Assembly (NCBI GenBank): GCA_004352715.1
Contig: SCFE01000036.1
Coordinates: 1,519,115 to 1,583,114, forward strand
Direction of reading: 5' to 3'
Length of the DNA: 64,000 nt
DNA from: Hofstenia miamia
Lineage: Eukaryota > Xenacoelomorpha > Acoela
The position numbers were made by a program, and so were the translations under genes. This document shows, piece after piece, positions 1 through 12,985 of this stretch (within the stretch, counting starts at the first letter, position 1; every line of letters begins with the position of its first letter). The notes under the pieces were generated by a model, which was not told the DNA's origin, did no database searches, and saw only the letters and a list, made by a program, of their open reading frames with translations.

Positions 1-24
1 ATATATATATATATATATATATAT

Positions 25-274
25 TCGTCGTTTGTACCATACTAATGTTGAAACTTCATTACAAACGACGAATTCTGAAAAAAATGACTGTTACAAACGA
101 CGAATCGCCTTTTTGGGGTTTAAAATTGAGGAGAATGCAAAATTTTCGAATTTTTTCAGTTAGTGTATTTAAGTACCCTCTCAACAATATATCCTACTTG
201 ATTAATGGGTCTAAAAATTTATAATGAAAAAAAATTTTTTTTGCTGGTTTTCACAAATATTCGTCGTTTGTAAT
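25..274. repeat. Short element with inverted copies of ATTCGTCGTTTGTA
   Basis: The 14-base word ATTCGTCGTTTGTA occurs near 25 and 260, and its reverse complement near 60 and 92. The four copies in both orientations within 250 bp can fold back and look like terminal or subterminal repeats of a small non-autonomous transposon. An (AT)n run precedes it at the window edge, so the left boundary is not visible. No coding capacity is seen. Confidence 0.5.
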
Positions 275-282
275 TTCTCAGC

Positions 283-560
283 AAAAATGCTTGGATCAAC
301 TTCACACCTAGTTCATTAGCCCCCAAATTAAAAACTACATTTACTAAAGTCCTTTAAAGATGCATAGGCTATAGATTACTTATTTGTTTTTATTTTGAAA
401 TTTCATTTAACAACCCACTATACCGGCATGATCCTATATTTTGGGGAATAATCGTTAATATCTCAGTGAATAATGCTTGGATCGACTTCGAACCTAGTTC
501 ATTAGCTACCAAATTAAAAACTACATCTACTAAATTTCTTTAAAGATTTATAGGATATGG
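283..560. repeat. Imperfect tandem duplication, period about 178 bp
   Basis: The stretch from about 283 (AATGCTTGGATCAACTTC, CCTAGTTCATTAGC, AAATTAAAAACTACAT, TTTAAAGAT) recurs in the same order from about 462 with scattered substitutions. It is a diverged direct duplication in non-coding DNA, probably within one repeat family. Confidence 0.6.
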
Positions 561-904
561 TATAATACCTTTGATTACTATGTACTTAAGGATATCGGTG
601 GGTCAGTAATGAGTAAAATATCGAGGTAAATTTTGCCAAAAAAAAATTTGAGTTACGGGTCAATTCTACTGGAAAAATATTTCAGGAAGCCATTTTCGTA
701 GCCTATTTTGTTCGAAAATGGGTCTGAATAGGTAGAAAATGCATTTGAAGGGGGTAGGGGTACCCCCCCAAAACGGACTTGGTGGCGTGAAAACTCTATA
801 AATTGCTAACTTCAAGTCCTTTTACTGCCTGGTTACCATTGTCGTACTATGTCATATCGGGTATCATTGTAACGGTTGAAATGTGCCCGATCTTACTAAA
901 ATCT

Positions 905-1101
905 CAACCTACCTGTTGGTCAGGAAACTTTGAAACGCGGGAAAAAGAGGGATAGCTGTAGGTTGTATGCAGGGGAAATTGCAGTTACAACCAAAGCAAA
1001 AAAGAGGAGAATTGCTAGAGCCACTGCAACAGCGCAGCACCAGCAACAGATGAAGGAAAAGTTTGGCGTTTTTTATGACCCTGGCAATGCTAATGACTTT
1101 T
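905..1101 (+). pseudogene. C-terminal coding fragment of an unidentified, probably transposon-derived protein
   Basis: A frame that opens after a stop near 903 runs to a TAA at about 1101 without interruption. The peptide is strongly basic and helical in composition, with segments such as GKKRDSCRLYAGEIA, KAKKRRIA and MKEKFGVFYDPGNANDF at the end. A basic tail ending in a Tyr-Asp-Pro-Gly type motif, and the lack of an upstream start, suggest the 3' end of a DNA-transposon ORF, but I do not recognise the family. The codon choice is richer in GC than the surroundings. It could be a chance reading frame. Confidence 0.3.
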
Positions 1102-1442
1102 AATGAATTTTTGCATTTTTTTAATGGGGGGTAGGGATGCCTTTTTAATCAATACATTGTTGAAATTTATGTTGTACTCTTGTTTAATTACTTGCACATA
1201 GTGTTGCTAAGGGTATGTTGCTAAATAGACAACTTGGAAGTACTTCTGACAAAATTTGGTAACAATCTGTCATTGATGAAACTTTATTTGCGTTTTTCTC
1301 AAAATGGCCATTTTTACCAAATTGCTGGTACGGGGGAACTAATATCTCAAAAACTTATTGTCCGATACATGCCATATTTGCACACAATATTCCCAGGATA
1401 ACTATCTATGGAGTGACAGGGGCTTTTTTGGATATATGCATT

Positions 1443-1568
1443 NNNNNNNNNNNNNNNNNNNNNNNNNNNNNNNNNNNNNNNNNNNNNNNNNNNNNNNNNN
1501 NNNNNNNNNNNNNNNNNNNNNNNNNNNNNNNNNNNNNNNNNNNNNNNNNNNNNNNNNNNNNNNNNNNN
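1443..1568. other. Assembly gap bordered by an (AT)n run
   Basis: 126 Ns followed directly by (AT)7. Another (AT)n run lies at about 1845-1870. Several gaps in this window abut (AT)n, so the gaps probably reflect unresolved microsatellites. Open frames crossing the Ns are artefacts. Confidence 0.9.
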
Positions 1569-1870
1569 ATATATATATATATACGTCCCTCTATGTATTC
1601 TTTCAACATAACCATATAAGCTGATTTTTCCACATAAATTCTTAGTTTTTGTAGGACATAGTTTTTCAGTAGTCCCTACCTTCATGCAAAATATTTTTTC
1701 ACGATCGATGAGTTTTTTAGCGAGTAATCGCAAACAGTTTAATTGTCGGCAAAAAAGTCCCTCTCTGCACTATGGGAAAATGGGCCCTGGTCCGGTTCCT
1801 CTATGGAGAGCTTTTTAAAAAACCCCTGTACGAATCGGGACGTATATATATATATATATATATATATATG

Positions 1871-4800
1871 AATAAGCTGATAAAGTAATAATTTGATATT
1901 ATTGCAAAAAACTTTGTGAATTACCCCACGTAAATTAAATGAAGGCTAAATTTTATAATTCTACTATGAAATATTCAAGGTTTAAAGTAAGACTACATAT
2001 TTTTATGGAATAGCGTAGGTTCGTCATCCTATTATTCTAGTTGTCCTTGATTGAATATTCAATTACCTTACCAATTGGCATTGAATTTGTACTAGTTGAA
2101 TGAACGTCTGGTATGAACAATTTTTTCCAGTGCTATGAATTCTTCAGCCAGGGCCACTAATCAACATCTCTCAACATGGGCATTCAATTATCTCTTTTTA
2201 TGAACAACAAAAGATTAAACAAATGAATCTATTAGACGTATACGATTCTATGGCATTCCAAAATAGTAGCGTTCTTGATCAAATAAGTGCACAAACATTT
2301 GAAGCAAATTTCCAAAGCAAAAAAGTACAATTATTCTAGAATCGAAGTAAAAACAACATTTTTTTGATAATTGAAAAATTATTTCACTATTGTAGTGTAC
2401 CCTAAAGCAACGATGATTTATCCATGGAAACAAGGCATTGCCTACGTCGAGGTCGTGTTTATGTAGTGGGAATTGAGAATCGATAACTTGCTTGATAAGT
2501 CAGGCCCTTTTTTTTAGAAAAAGTTTGATTTGGGCTGGAAAATTTATTCGCATTAATAAAAAGAAAGGCTTTTGTATATTTCTGAAAACAAGGGAAATTT
2601 TCTTGAAATAGGCCAATTATGTCAATTTTCCTACATTTTACACTTTTTAAAAATTTCACATTTCTTTGAATAGTTGGGAATTTGATGAAAAATTTCTCCA
2701 CTATTTGCCTTAGTTTTGTTATACTTACAATTTACTGTAACATTTTTACAAATGTACAATATGGGAAAATCACAATCATTAACATGCTCTTTTCAAAAGC
2801 GTTTTTTTCTAACTTTTCACCATAACTCATTTCTGGCAAAACTTATTAAGAAAAATCGCTCAAAAATCAATTAATTTTGACAAACATAAAAATAATTTTT
2901 CTTGATAAAAATAATTTTTTCTACCAGACTTCATTTCAATAATCGAAAGTGACACCTGTCACTTATTTACACGAAATAAAATGATTGAGTAATGGCTCGA
3001 AGAATCAAGTGTAGAAAGTGCAACATTCAACTGTATTTGGTTGGCAAAATAGTTAACTTTAAAGAAGTTATGAATGCAGCAAATAGTGATTTAGATCAAT
3101 TCAAAAATTCGAATATGGGCTCCTTCGGAAAACATTAACTTCTAACGAGGTTGTCGATAGATTTACAGCAACATTGCGTCCACCAACCACTGAACCACAA
3201 TGTGTTGATTTTATGGACCATTGATACTTCCTGTTGAAATACAATTTTCGAAAGATCTGAGTGTTATTGTAAGATTTGTATAAGGTCAATACTGAAAGCC
3301 AATTTTTTACATGTCATATTGATAAATATAGCTCCCGTAAAAAATGAGAAAAAAATTTCAAACACAAAAATCCTTAAAATATATTAAGACAATACTGAAA
3401 CATTCGTCACGCATTGAATAGAACTTGTTCAGTAATGAAAAAAAATTTCAGAATTAATCTAGTGAAGCAAAAATGTCTTAATATCAACTACTAGAGTTTC
3501 ACTATTAATGAATTTTTGATAATTTTCATGCTAAATTTGTACACCTAAAATATTTAAATTATAATAAGCATTGTTTTAAAGGCGATAGGACAGTAAATAT
3601 ATGTGAAGTACTTCAAAATATGTAAAATAAGAAAAATCGGGCATTAGACTTTTAAATTTAATACAGTGACTATCCTCGTTTACGCAGAGCAAAAACAGCA
3701 TCTCATTTAGTAGAACAATGATAGTTCAACAAATTCTATTACCTAAAGAAATTAATAATTTAAAATTTAAATATAAAATACATTAGTATAATCAATGTGA
3801 GAAAGCAATGGCTGCAAAATGAAGCAATTGTCGAGATAAAATACTTGAAGAGAGCAGAGGTATAACAGCTACTTAAAATGACGCAATTGCTACAACCTTT
3901 ACTCACAATTACGCTAATAGGGACATTTCAAACACCGGTAACACGGTGTGCCAGCAAAACATGTCTTGATTAGAACACCGAAGAAATGCACACGATTCAT
4001 CTATAGCATATATGGTTGACATAGAACAGGTCCAAGTACCATTTAGTACCATAACTAATAGATGGAACTGAACTAAGTTAACACTAAAAATCCTTGAGAA
4101 TTACTTAACATTTCTGCCATGCAATGGCAAAACACAAAAACAACCAATTTATAATTTTTTAAATTTTCTAAACAAAGTGATCTCTAAGCTATCCTACATA
4201 CTTTGTTTTAACATAAGTGACAATATCACAATATTAGCACCAAAAATATGTGTGTCATTTTGTAGTAAAAATCTATTCAATGGCAAAACAAATACAAATA
4301 TTAAATGTTGGCTCTTATTGTGTGTCGCCATTGCATGGTAGATTTAAAAGAAAATCTTCTGCAAAAGATGAAAATTTTGTATAGGCGAGATTTCAGTGTT
4401 CATTATTGGCCTCGAATAATCGGCTAATTCTCATTAATAAGTTACGATTAATCAGGATTAATAATTTAATTAAATCCTTAGTGGGACATTTTAAAATTAT
4501 GATAATTAGATCAGATAATTCCGAAACAAAATTAAAGCCATGTTGACAAACAAGCGTTTTTATATTCAAATTGAGTATCAATATACATACATAGGCGGTT
4601 TTTTATATACTGTTGTTTTTTAGTAAATGCATGTTCAAGCAAACAAAATGTTTTAGTCCTAGTTTTCTTACGTAAAATATGCGCTAAAAATCTTTGAAAG
4701 ATGAACTGAATTTGATAAATGTAATGAGTCCCCCTTCATCAGATTGAGAGATGTTTATTGCATTGTGTTTTAAATAACAGTGGTTGCTCTCTTCACCCAG

Positions 4801-7450
4801 AATGTATGATCAATTTCAATGTGTACATTAGAGCATTTAAAGCATCTGACATACTACACACAGGTTTTGTTTGCGTACAATTTTTACAGTGTATTTCAAA
4901 ATAGTGCAACATTTTTAAATAATTCTATCAAGATTTCTACCAATAAAGCAGAAACATCGACATGGATTTTAGGGTAATTCATTTAAAAACGACAAAACCC
5001 AAATGTTGAATTAAGAAAATTTTTTCTCAGGCCTAAAGATTTTGCAAATTCAAGTAGATAGCGCGCTGTTATACGCCAGCAGATAAAATAAAACAAATTC
5101 TTGAGTCAAGTTTGACTCACTTCATAGTTCAACTGTTAAGCGGTAGTAATACGTTGTCACAAGGATTTACTACGATTCAATAACATAATTGTTCGAAAAA
5201 ATTGTTAAATTTGTAACTCATAAGTTGTTATTTAGTACCATTTATTTCATTCAATCCTGTCCTCAAGATATTTAATAAAAAACTTAGTTAAAATGTGCAC
5301 GTCATATATATTTCGTATTAACTTATTTTTAAATTCTTATATAAATAACAAAACAATTAATAGCTGTGTATTTATAGGCCCAATCAAAACAGATTTTAAG
5401 AAAACCTGATTTAAATGATAAAATATGAACGTTTTAATAAAGAGAAACTTATTATTGAAAAACAAAAAATCAATATGTAAGCAAAAGCAACTAGCTGAGG
5501 GAGGGAAGATAATCAATAACTTAACTACGTTACGGCACTGATTACTACAATTTCTCCGTGGCACGATTCTTATAATCAAAAAATAGCAAACATTATTTTA
5601 ACCTAACTGTTTATAACTTCCTAGTTGCATGGCAAGCGTGAAGTGTCCACCAGTGTTGAAGAACATCGAGAAACAGAAAATAGTAAAAATGATTGGTAAT
5701 TTTGAGGGTTTTACTTGTGGAGGGGAACTGCATCAGTCACCAAAAATTAAAATTCCACAAATAGCTTACATGCGCATCCTGCATTGCAATTATGTAGAGA
5801 AATACATCAACCTCTCACATGACATAATCGTAAATTTTAACGATATTTATGTTGCTTAAATTTCACTTATTGAGAATAGAATTTATCTTAAATAAATAGA
5901 GTTTGTGTAGTATATTCGTGATTGCAATTGTTCTATATTACATCATCGACATTCATCAATTGTTAACACTCGTCATAACCACCCAATGCAATCTTGTAAA
6001 AAGTTAGGATTAGATAGGTTTAAAAACTTCCATCTTTGATCAAAAAAACATCAAACTGGAATTTCAACAATTGTTATAAGTTCGAATTTGAATTTTAAAA
6101 TTCTATTCGTCATGAAAATATAGATGATATCGCGTATATAAAAACGTCCTACACTTCAAAATGTAAACGTAAGCAGTACAAATTGAAAACTCGAACAGTT
6201 CATTCAAATCGAGCTGAACTGTGCTATTCAAAACAAACTTACAACAAATAATTTCAATTTTTCACTTTGTTGAATATCTGTACATAGTTAAAAGGAATTA
6301 GTAAGAAACCCTTAAAGTCTGAATAAATTCGAGCATAAAATACGGAATTGAAACAAACTGACAGGTGAAAAAGGTTTTTGCAAAACCACGCACTTCAATG
6401 GAACGGATGGAATAAAATTTGGAAATTGAAGAAGAAAAAACAATGGAAGAAGCACAAAGAAAATGGGAAATATAAACAAATAATGTTCAAATTACCAATT
6501 TCAATAGAAGAATTAATGGCCTTCAAATCTCTAAAACCGAAGCAAATAATGGACATTCAAGAAGAAATTTTGAAAATTTATACAACAAAGCCAATATTCA
6601 AACACGTATTAGTTGCGTCATTGTCGTGATGTACTGGTTGGTAAATTTGAGAAAATTTACTTACCGCACACATATTGTTCTCACACATAACAGGACGCTA
6701 TGACGACAGCTATTATCTAGACGACTCATGAGAAAAGTTAACAAAGAAACAAGCATCCGAAATGCATGTCAAAATTCGAAATAATTTTTAATCATTGCAA
6801 GGTCATCGAAAGAATACCAAAGCGTAAAAAATAAGGTAGCTTAAATATATTTTTTCATAATAGAATTGTGAAATTCAACAGGAAACCTTTTCGTTCATGG
6901 AATTAGTACATGGTACAATGTAATAAATGACGATGACAACACAATACTCTCAACTGGGGGCCAAAAGCAAAGAAATAACAACATTTTCACATCGTATTTT
7001 ACACTGCAAATTTTTTTAAAGTCACAATCAATAATATATATACATATACATGTATATATATATATATATATTGCATTTTACAATTTGCGAATTTACAGTT
7101 TTAGATTTATGCTTTCCCGCATTCCCGCAAAACTTTAACCAGTCGGCGGGATGAAGCCTTAAAACATTTTATTTGTTTATTTTAGGCACAAAATGTCAAA
7201 ATTTTATGAAAAAGGCAATTAGATTATAGATATTAGAGAATATTAAATGAAATGTAAAAAATTCAGTATAAAGTCAGTGGAGCCACCTTTAAATGATATA
7301 CTTAAACATTTAATATCTGGCGCTTTGATGCAGCAACGGCTAAAAATAAAAGATGGCTCTCACAATATTTTAGCATCAGAAACAAAATCCGTAATACTTA
7401 TATATTTACTTCAGCATCTCTGAAACATGTGAACATCTCTATACAAAGGT
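1871..7450. other. AT-rich non-coding DNA, no supported gene
   Basis: I see no conserved protein motif or paired splice structure in this 5.6-kb stretch. Two short plus-strand frames exist at 5629-5859 (76 codons) and 6378-6629 (83 codons, Lys-rich). Both have ordinary AT-driven composition and no recognisable domain, so I do not call them genes. An (AT)n tract lies at about 7035-7070. The stretch could be intergenic or intronic. Confidence 0.5.
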
Positions 7451-7458
7451 ATATATAC

Positions 7459-8904
7459 CATAGGTGTAAACCGGTCGGGTCAACCGGTCAGACCGGTGCA
7501 GGTCGGGCCGGGTCAGTATTTTATGACCGGCCGGTTTGAACCGGTCTAAAACCGGTCAAATAACCACTGAGTGAACGAAAAAGATTTAGCTTCTCTTGAT
7601 TGAATTTTGATGAAATCCGTAATTTCATCATGTTTAATCGCCAAAATTTCACAATTCTATGCAACTGGATAAAAANNNNNNNNNNNNNNNNNNNNNNNNN
7701 NNNNNNNNNNNNNNNNNNNNNNNNNNNNNNNNNNNNNNNNNNNNNNNNNNNNNNNNNNNNNNNNNNNNNNNNNNNNNNNNNNNNNNNNNNNNNNNNNNNN
7801 NNNNNNNNNNNNNNNNNNNNNNNNNNNNNNNNNNNNNNNNNNNNNNNNNNNNNNNNNNNNNNNNNNNNNNNNNNNNNNNNNNNNNNNNNNNNNNNNNNNN
7901 NNNNNNNNNNNNNNNNNNNNNNNNNNNNNNNNNNNNNNNNNNNNNNNNNNNNNNNNNNNNNNNNNNNNNNNNNNNNNNNNNNNNNNNNNNNNNNNNNNNN
8001 NNNNNNNNNNNNNNNNNNNNNNNNNNNNNNNNNNNNNNNNNNNNNNNNNNNNNNNNNNNNNNNNNNNNNNNNNNNNNNNNNNNNNNNNNNNNNNNNNNNN
8101 NNNNNNNNNNNNNNNNNNNNNNNNNNNNNNNNNNNNNNNNNNNNNNNNNNNNNNNNNNNNNNNNNNNNNNNNNNNNNNNNNNNNNNNNNNNNNNNNNNNN
8201 NNNNNNNNNNNNNNNNNNNNNNNNNNNNNNNNNNNNNNNNNNNNNNNNNNNNNNNNNNNNNNNNNNNNNNNNNNNNNNNNNNNNNNNNNNNNNNNNNNNN
8301 NNNNNNNNNNNNNNNNNNNNNNNNNNNNNNNNNNNNNNNNNNNNNNNNNNNNNNNNNNNNNNNNNNNNNNNNNNNNNNNNNNNNNNNNNNNNNNNNNNNN
8401 NNNNNNNNNNNNNNNNNNNNNNNNNNNNNNNNNNNNNNNNNNNNNNNNNNNNNNNNNNNNNNNNNNNNNNNNNNNNNNNNNNNNNNNNNNNNNNNNNNNN
8501 NNNNNNNNNNNNNNNNNNNNNNNNNNNNNNNNNNNNNNNNNNNNNNNNNNNNNNNNNNNNNNNNNNNNNNNNNNNNNNNNNNNNNNNNNNNNNNNNNNNN
8601 NNNNNNNNNNNNNNNNNNNNNNNNNNNNNNNNNNNNNNNNNNNNNNNNNNNNNNNNNNNNNNNNNNNNNNNNNNNCATGCACTCCTAGATTATTATATTG
8701 TAATAATCTAGGAGGCCATAGTTGTGTTAATTTATTGATGCTATTCAGATATATATATATATATATATAGAGCATTTTTCATGTAAATATTTAATTAGAC
8801 TTTGAAAAAAGTTCTGCCGGTCAGACCGGCCGGTCAACCGGTTTCAGTTGGCACCGGTACCGGTCGGGTCGGGTCGACCATTTTCCGACCGGTTTACACC
8901 TATG
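7459..8904. mobile_element. hAT-type element with CCGGTC-rich ends and perfect 8-bp target duplication
   Basis: The ends form inverted repeats: CATAGGTGTAAACCGGTCGG on the left and its reverse complement on the right. They are flanked by an identical 8-bp duplication ATATATAC at 7451-7458 and 8905-8912. An 8-bp duplication and CA...TG ends with GGTG at positions 5-8 are typical of hAT transposons. Both subterminal regions carry many ACCGGT/CCGGTC words, as transposase-binding arrays often do. The centre is a 1000-N gap (7676-8675), so whether it encodes a transposase is unknown; the visible 0.45 kb has no ORF. Confidence 0.85.
8682..8714. repeat. Perfect 14-bp hairpin inside the hAT element
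   Basis: Arms CTCCTAGATTATTA (8682-8695) and TAATAATCTAGGAG (8701-8714) pair perfectly around the loop TATTG. It sits just inside the right edge of the gap and may be part of the element or an end of a nested one. Confidence 0.6.
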
Positions 8905-9267
8905 ATATATACTTAATAAATTACCAATTTGTACATATACCAGCAAGTTATCAGATGAGCTTAATGGGCAAAACGATTTGGCTGCAAATCAGTTCTCGCA
9001 GTTCTTATGAAACTAATAAACGCCGATTTCAAATTCAACACTAAAAATATACAGTCGTCTAATATTCTATATTAATTAATGCAACAATGAGTCACACTGT
9101 GACAAAGACGTATATTCGAATTAGCAGACTAAAAGGAATTGTATTTACGTTGCACTTGCACAGCTATGGTTGTCTTAATCTATAATACATTTGCCCGTAT
9201 TCAGTATATATTCGCAATTCAAAATAAACCAAATACAGACATTTTCATGAGCGATATATATATATAT

Positions 9268-9385
9268 TAGTGCTGGATCTGGTCCGGTTAATCCGGTGAG
9301 GTTAAAACCGGGTAAAACGGTCCGGTCAAAGCCGGTTAATCTGCAGGAGCCGGTTAATCAGGTTAAAATCCGGTTAAGCAATTCT
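9268..9385. repeat. Cluster of CCGGTTAA words (left)
   Basis: CCGGTTAA and close variants recur at least five times within about 110 bp after an (AT)n run and the word TAGTGCTGG. A similar cluster lies at 12910-12970. The two look like the subterminal arrays of one larger hAT-like element that encloses 9.3-13.0 kb, but I could not match terminal repeats or a target duplication. The cluster resembles, but is distinct from, the CCGGTC family at 7459-8904. Confidence 0.4.
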
Positions 9386-9528
9386 ATGTCTGATTTTCAA
9401 ATTTTATTGATTACAATGTTTGCGGTAATAGAAAACAATAGAAATTGTGGGAAAAGGTGCAAAGATTCCTATTCTAGTCCTACTCTACATTTTACCTTCC
9501 AAATTCTAGAATTGCAATAATTCATGCA

Positions 9529-10200
9529 GGCTTTCCGTTTATTGTATTGACAATACAATTATTGACAATAATATTGTTGCAATAATTGTATTGTTCAGCG
9601 AAAAAGTATTGCAATTATTTATTGTTGAAGAAAAAATATTGACAGTTATTTTAACAATTGTTGTGACAATTATTGATCATTACATGCACTACGCACGTGT
9701 CGTACGCCTATTCCCACCCAGTGTTTAGCTTTACTCAAAAGGAAAAAAACACCTTGCCTCATCAAATCAAAGCACGAGACAAATCAAAGCCCTCCTCACT
9801 AATTCTTCAAAACCATGGGCAATTAAAGAACGGAGAAAACAAATCAGCAGGATTGCTCTAAGAATTGCTGAATGCTGAACGCAGATGGCGTTCATTTTTG
9901 CTAGACACGACGGCCAGCCTGCATACTGGGATAGGTGGCGGATCAAAACAACCGTCCGTAGAGCTATAGCTATACAGTGGACTCTCGCTAATTAGTATCC
10001 GGCTAATTAGGAATATTTTACACTAGAAACCACCGGCTGCCAATGTTACTGTTACTAAAGTAATTTAGAAATTAGTTATGCAACGAGTTGAAATATTGTA
10101 CAATAATTGTCAATAATTGCAATTATTTATTGTCAAAAATTTCAATATTGCAATAATTTATTCTTCAAATTTTTTGGCAACAATATCATTGAAATACAAT
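9529..10200. repeat. TTGACAATAATTG-rich repeat with inverted arms
   Basis: The words CAATAATTG, TTATTGTATTG and TTGACAATA recur in both orientations at 9540-9680 and again at 10090-10190. The outer left sequence GCTTTCCGTTTATTGTATT resembles the reverse complement of the right end (GCTTTCCATTCATTGTATT), giving imperfect inverted arms. The right arm is interrupted by the hAT insertion that begins at 10211. A non-autonomous fold-back element is likely. A plus-strand frame at 9673-9861 has no recognisable motif. Confidence 0.45.
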
Positions 10201-10210
10201 GAATGGAAAG

Positions 10211-12462
10211 CAGAGGCGGATTCTCTATGTGCGAGGAGTGCGCCGCACACCTAACCAGCATTTTTATGATTTTAGAGCGTTTTTTCCTATTGTTTATTTG
10301 GGAACTGAGTAAATTTAATACCGCAACAAACTGATTTTTACACTATGTTTTTATAAATTTGTAATTTGTGATTAAATACTCAATCGAATTTTTAATTGCA
10401 GTTAACACATCTAATTGAGTTGCCATTTTTAAAACGCATTACGTTCAGTACTTTCTTATAAAACCTTTGTCTAAATTACAATTTTGGTAAAACTAAAGCA
10501 TTTCGATTGTTTTGATCCATAAATTATACATTGGTTTAATTGGCTAGTACATGTATAATCTTGTTTAGCAATCATATCACTGGTAAATTAAAAGGTCCTA
10601 GTTCTTCAATAGTGAATGTCGTAATAACTAGTAATTGCGACATCGACACTTCAATAGACATTAAAGGAGCAAAGTGTGCGTTCACATTAACGCACGCTAC
10701 GAAATTGAGCGTAATCATTGAAATAGTATCCTAATTTTGTAGCCGAACGTTATTGACTGGTTCACGAAATGGAAATAGATCATTTCGAGGTGTGCGCTAA
10801 TTATCACCGCACCTCGAATGAGAAATCAAGCGCCTCACGACTCTCAGTTAATTTCCGCCAAACAAAGCAAACGTCAATAAAAAAAGAGAAACCTTTTCAA
10901 GTTCTACATGTAGTGTACATAGATTGGCTGTGGTTTTAAGCTAAAACAAATGTTGGGATTGGGCTTTATTCTAACATATTAGACTATTTTAGTGGCTGGA
11001 GCAGTTATTAGCAGTAAATAAGACAAGCTCAAGCTGTCATGTGCACAACACGCAGCCCTGGTTGAACGTGTTTATGAGTCTGCAAATGGGGCTCATCAAT
11101 GCCAGACAAAAGCTGTGGAATATTAGCATTAGCTTACTAATGTTTACGGCCAACAAGAAACAGTTTCTTTGTCCGCCTTAATAATGGCTGCATACGGTTA
11201 GGTGGGTTGCAGGGATAGAATCGGATCGGATCCTCATTTTGAGAAACTTCGGAACCAAAAATTTTTAAAACTTGTGTATTTATACATTTTATAAATTACG
11301 CACATTTTTACATTGAATCCTAATTTAATTTCATTGTTCATCAGATATGTCAATGAGCAGTAATTTCTAAGCTCTGCTTGGCTCGTTTAAATTTTGAGTA
11401 AGTTCAGCTCGGCTCTGCTCGGGTCGCCATATAAAATCTTTCAATGTGGCTCATTTCAGCTTGATATATTTTTTAAAATATTGTGCTCTCAGAATTTTTC
11501 CATTGCTCTTCCTATTATTTAATAAACATTTCTAAAATAAGATTAAAAGTAAGGAATATTGAATGAAAAAATAAGAAAGATCTGCATAATCAAATTAACA
11601 AGCAGCACTATAAATTTGGTTTGCTTAAAAACGACTCGTTTTGGGCCTGTTGTATATCCAATACTCTGCTCAAGCTTGGCTCGGCTCGTTAGAAGCTCGG
11701 CTTGTTGATACGTCTGTTGTTCATACAACAGGTTCCGCGTTATTTTTCCAACAACTTATAAAATTGGTGAACAATACTTCAAATCTGAAAATGCGATTCA
11801 TGTAGTAAAGCAATCAAAGAAACATTTGTTTGTACAAACTTGCAAATTCTAAAAATGATTCTCTCTAATATGATTGTCAAAGAAAAAGCACACAACACAG
11901 AGAAGCAAACACTGTATGTTTATTGCTAGAATACTTATTTAAATTCGGAATCGTTTCGGTTTGAAAACTAAAATTTTCTTAAAAGTTCATATCGGATCCG
12001 GATCTCAAAATGTTGGATCCGATTCAATCTCTGGTGGCTAATCTATTTCTGCTTCCATGCCAAATACAGAGGTTCGAAAATAATAGCAAATGAGTCCTGC
12101 TCTTGGTTGAAATTGAAGAGTTGGTCTGATCATGTTCTGGTCCTGTCTGATGTTTTAATATTTCGTGGTGTTGTTAAATATACTTAGGTATCCATTTCAA
12201 ATATTTTACTTGATATCTGATTTTAAGAAATATTCATTTGAATCAAATTTTACGTTAATGTAGAGTATTTAAAAATTATACATTTAATCATGTTATGGAT
12301 GGCTTCAAGTTCAAGCAATGACTGCAGTGATTTCTATTGTAAATTTTGAAACTTTCGGTTCAGTATTGAGGTATTTTTATTTAAATACAATGACGAAACC
12401 AAACCGAGCCACTAGCAATTCTGCATCGCACACTAGGCAATGTGGCCCACGCTCCGCCACTG
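10211..12462. mobile_element. hAT element, 2.25 kb, decayed, with perfect 8-bp target duplication
   Basis: The left end CAGAGGCGGA and the right end TCCGCCACTG form short hAT-type inverted repeats. The identical 8-bp word ATGGAAAG flanks them at 10203-10210 and 12463-12470. No intact transposase frame is visible. A second hAT-like element (11210-12033) is nested inside, and a stretch rich in GGCTCG/CTCGGCT lies inside that one. The insertion split the repeat at 9529-10200. Confidence 0.8.
11210..12033. mobile_element. Nested hAT-like element with GGATC-rich ends
   Basis: The left end CAGGGATAGAATCGGATC and the reverse complement of the right end (CAGAGATTGAATCGGATC) match except at two positions, and both continue into CATTTTGAGA. 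Flanking 8-mers GTGGGTTG and GTGGCTAA match at 5 of 8 positions, compatible with an old hAT duplication. Internal CTCGGCTC words at 11340-11720 recall the family at 31744-32520. There is no transposase frame. Confidence 0.6.
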
Positions 12463-12909
12463 ATGGAAAGAGAATTCATGCATTATTTTAAAAAACATCA
12501 AATTTGTGGGAAAAGGATACATCATTCCAACACGATTAAATTCGGCTTGATGTTTCTATGTAGACTAGATTTCAATTTATTCATAAAGCTCTAAATTTAT
12601 TATTAAATTCTTATTTATGAACGCCATTTGAGTATATATTTTCTTCAATAGATTTTGATAGACTACGATCATTCTCAATAATGCTTGCTTCATAATGTGG
12701 ATATAAGTATAATATTGCATATTAAGAGACGAGACTATACCGTAAAATTCCTTAAAATTGAAAAATAGGTAAATGAGAGGAAGATATTGTTGACGATATG
12801 ATATTGAACATCAGTTGGATGTTAACACATAGAATTTGATTTTGACATATAACAATTAAATATAGATGCAGCATAGATGGATGTAGCCAAGCAAGCGCTA
12901 ATTTTTAAG

Positions 12910-12975
12910 GATCCAGTTAAAACCGGTTAAAATTCGGTTAAGTTAAGAAGCAATCCGGTTAATGTAGGCTGGGAA
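12910..12975. repeat. Cluster of CCGGTTAA words (right)
   Basis: AACCGGTTAA, TTCGGTTAA and ATCCGGTTAA occur within 65 bp, just before a TATATATA run. The cluster parallels the one at 9268-9385, in the same orientation rather than inverted. It probably belongs to the same repeat family. Confidence 0.4.
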
Positions 12976-12985
12976 GCCCATATAT

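Noticed and set aside
3101-3289. Minus-strand frame containing GGRNVAVNLSTTSLEVN as a possible module end
   Set aside because: Superficially like the CCC exon in spacing, but it has no cysteines where the signature requires them.
7521-8775. Long open frames across 7676-8675 and other N gaps
   Set aside because: They consist almost wholly of undetermined residues; Ns do not show coding.
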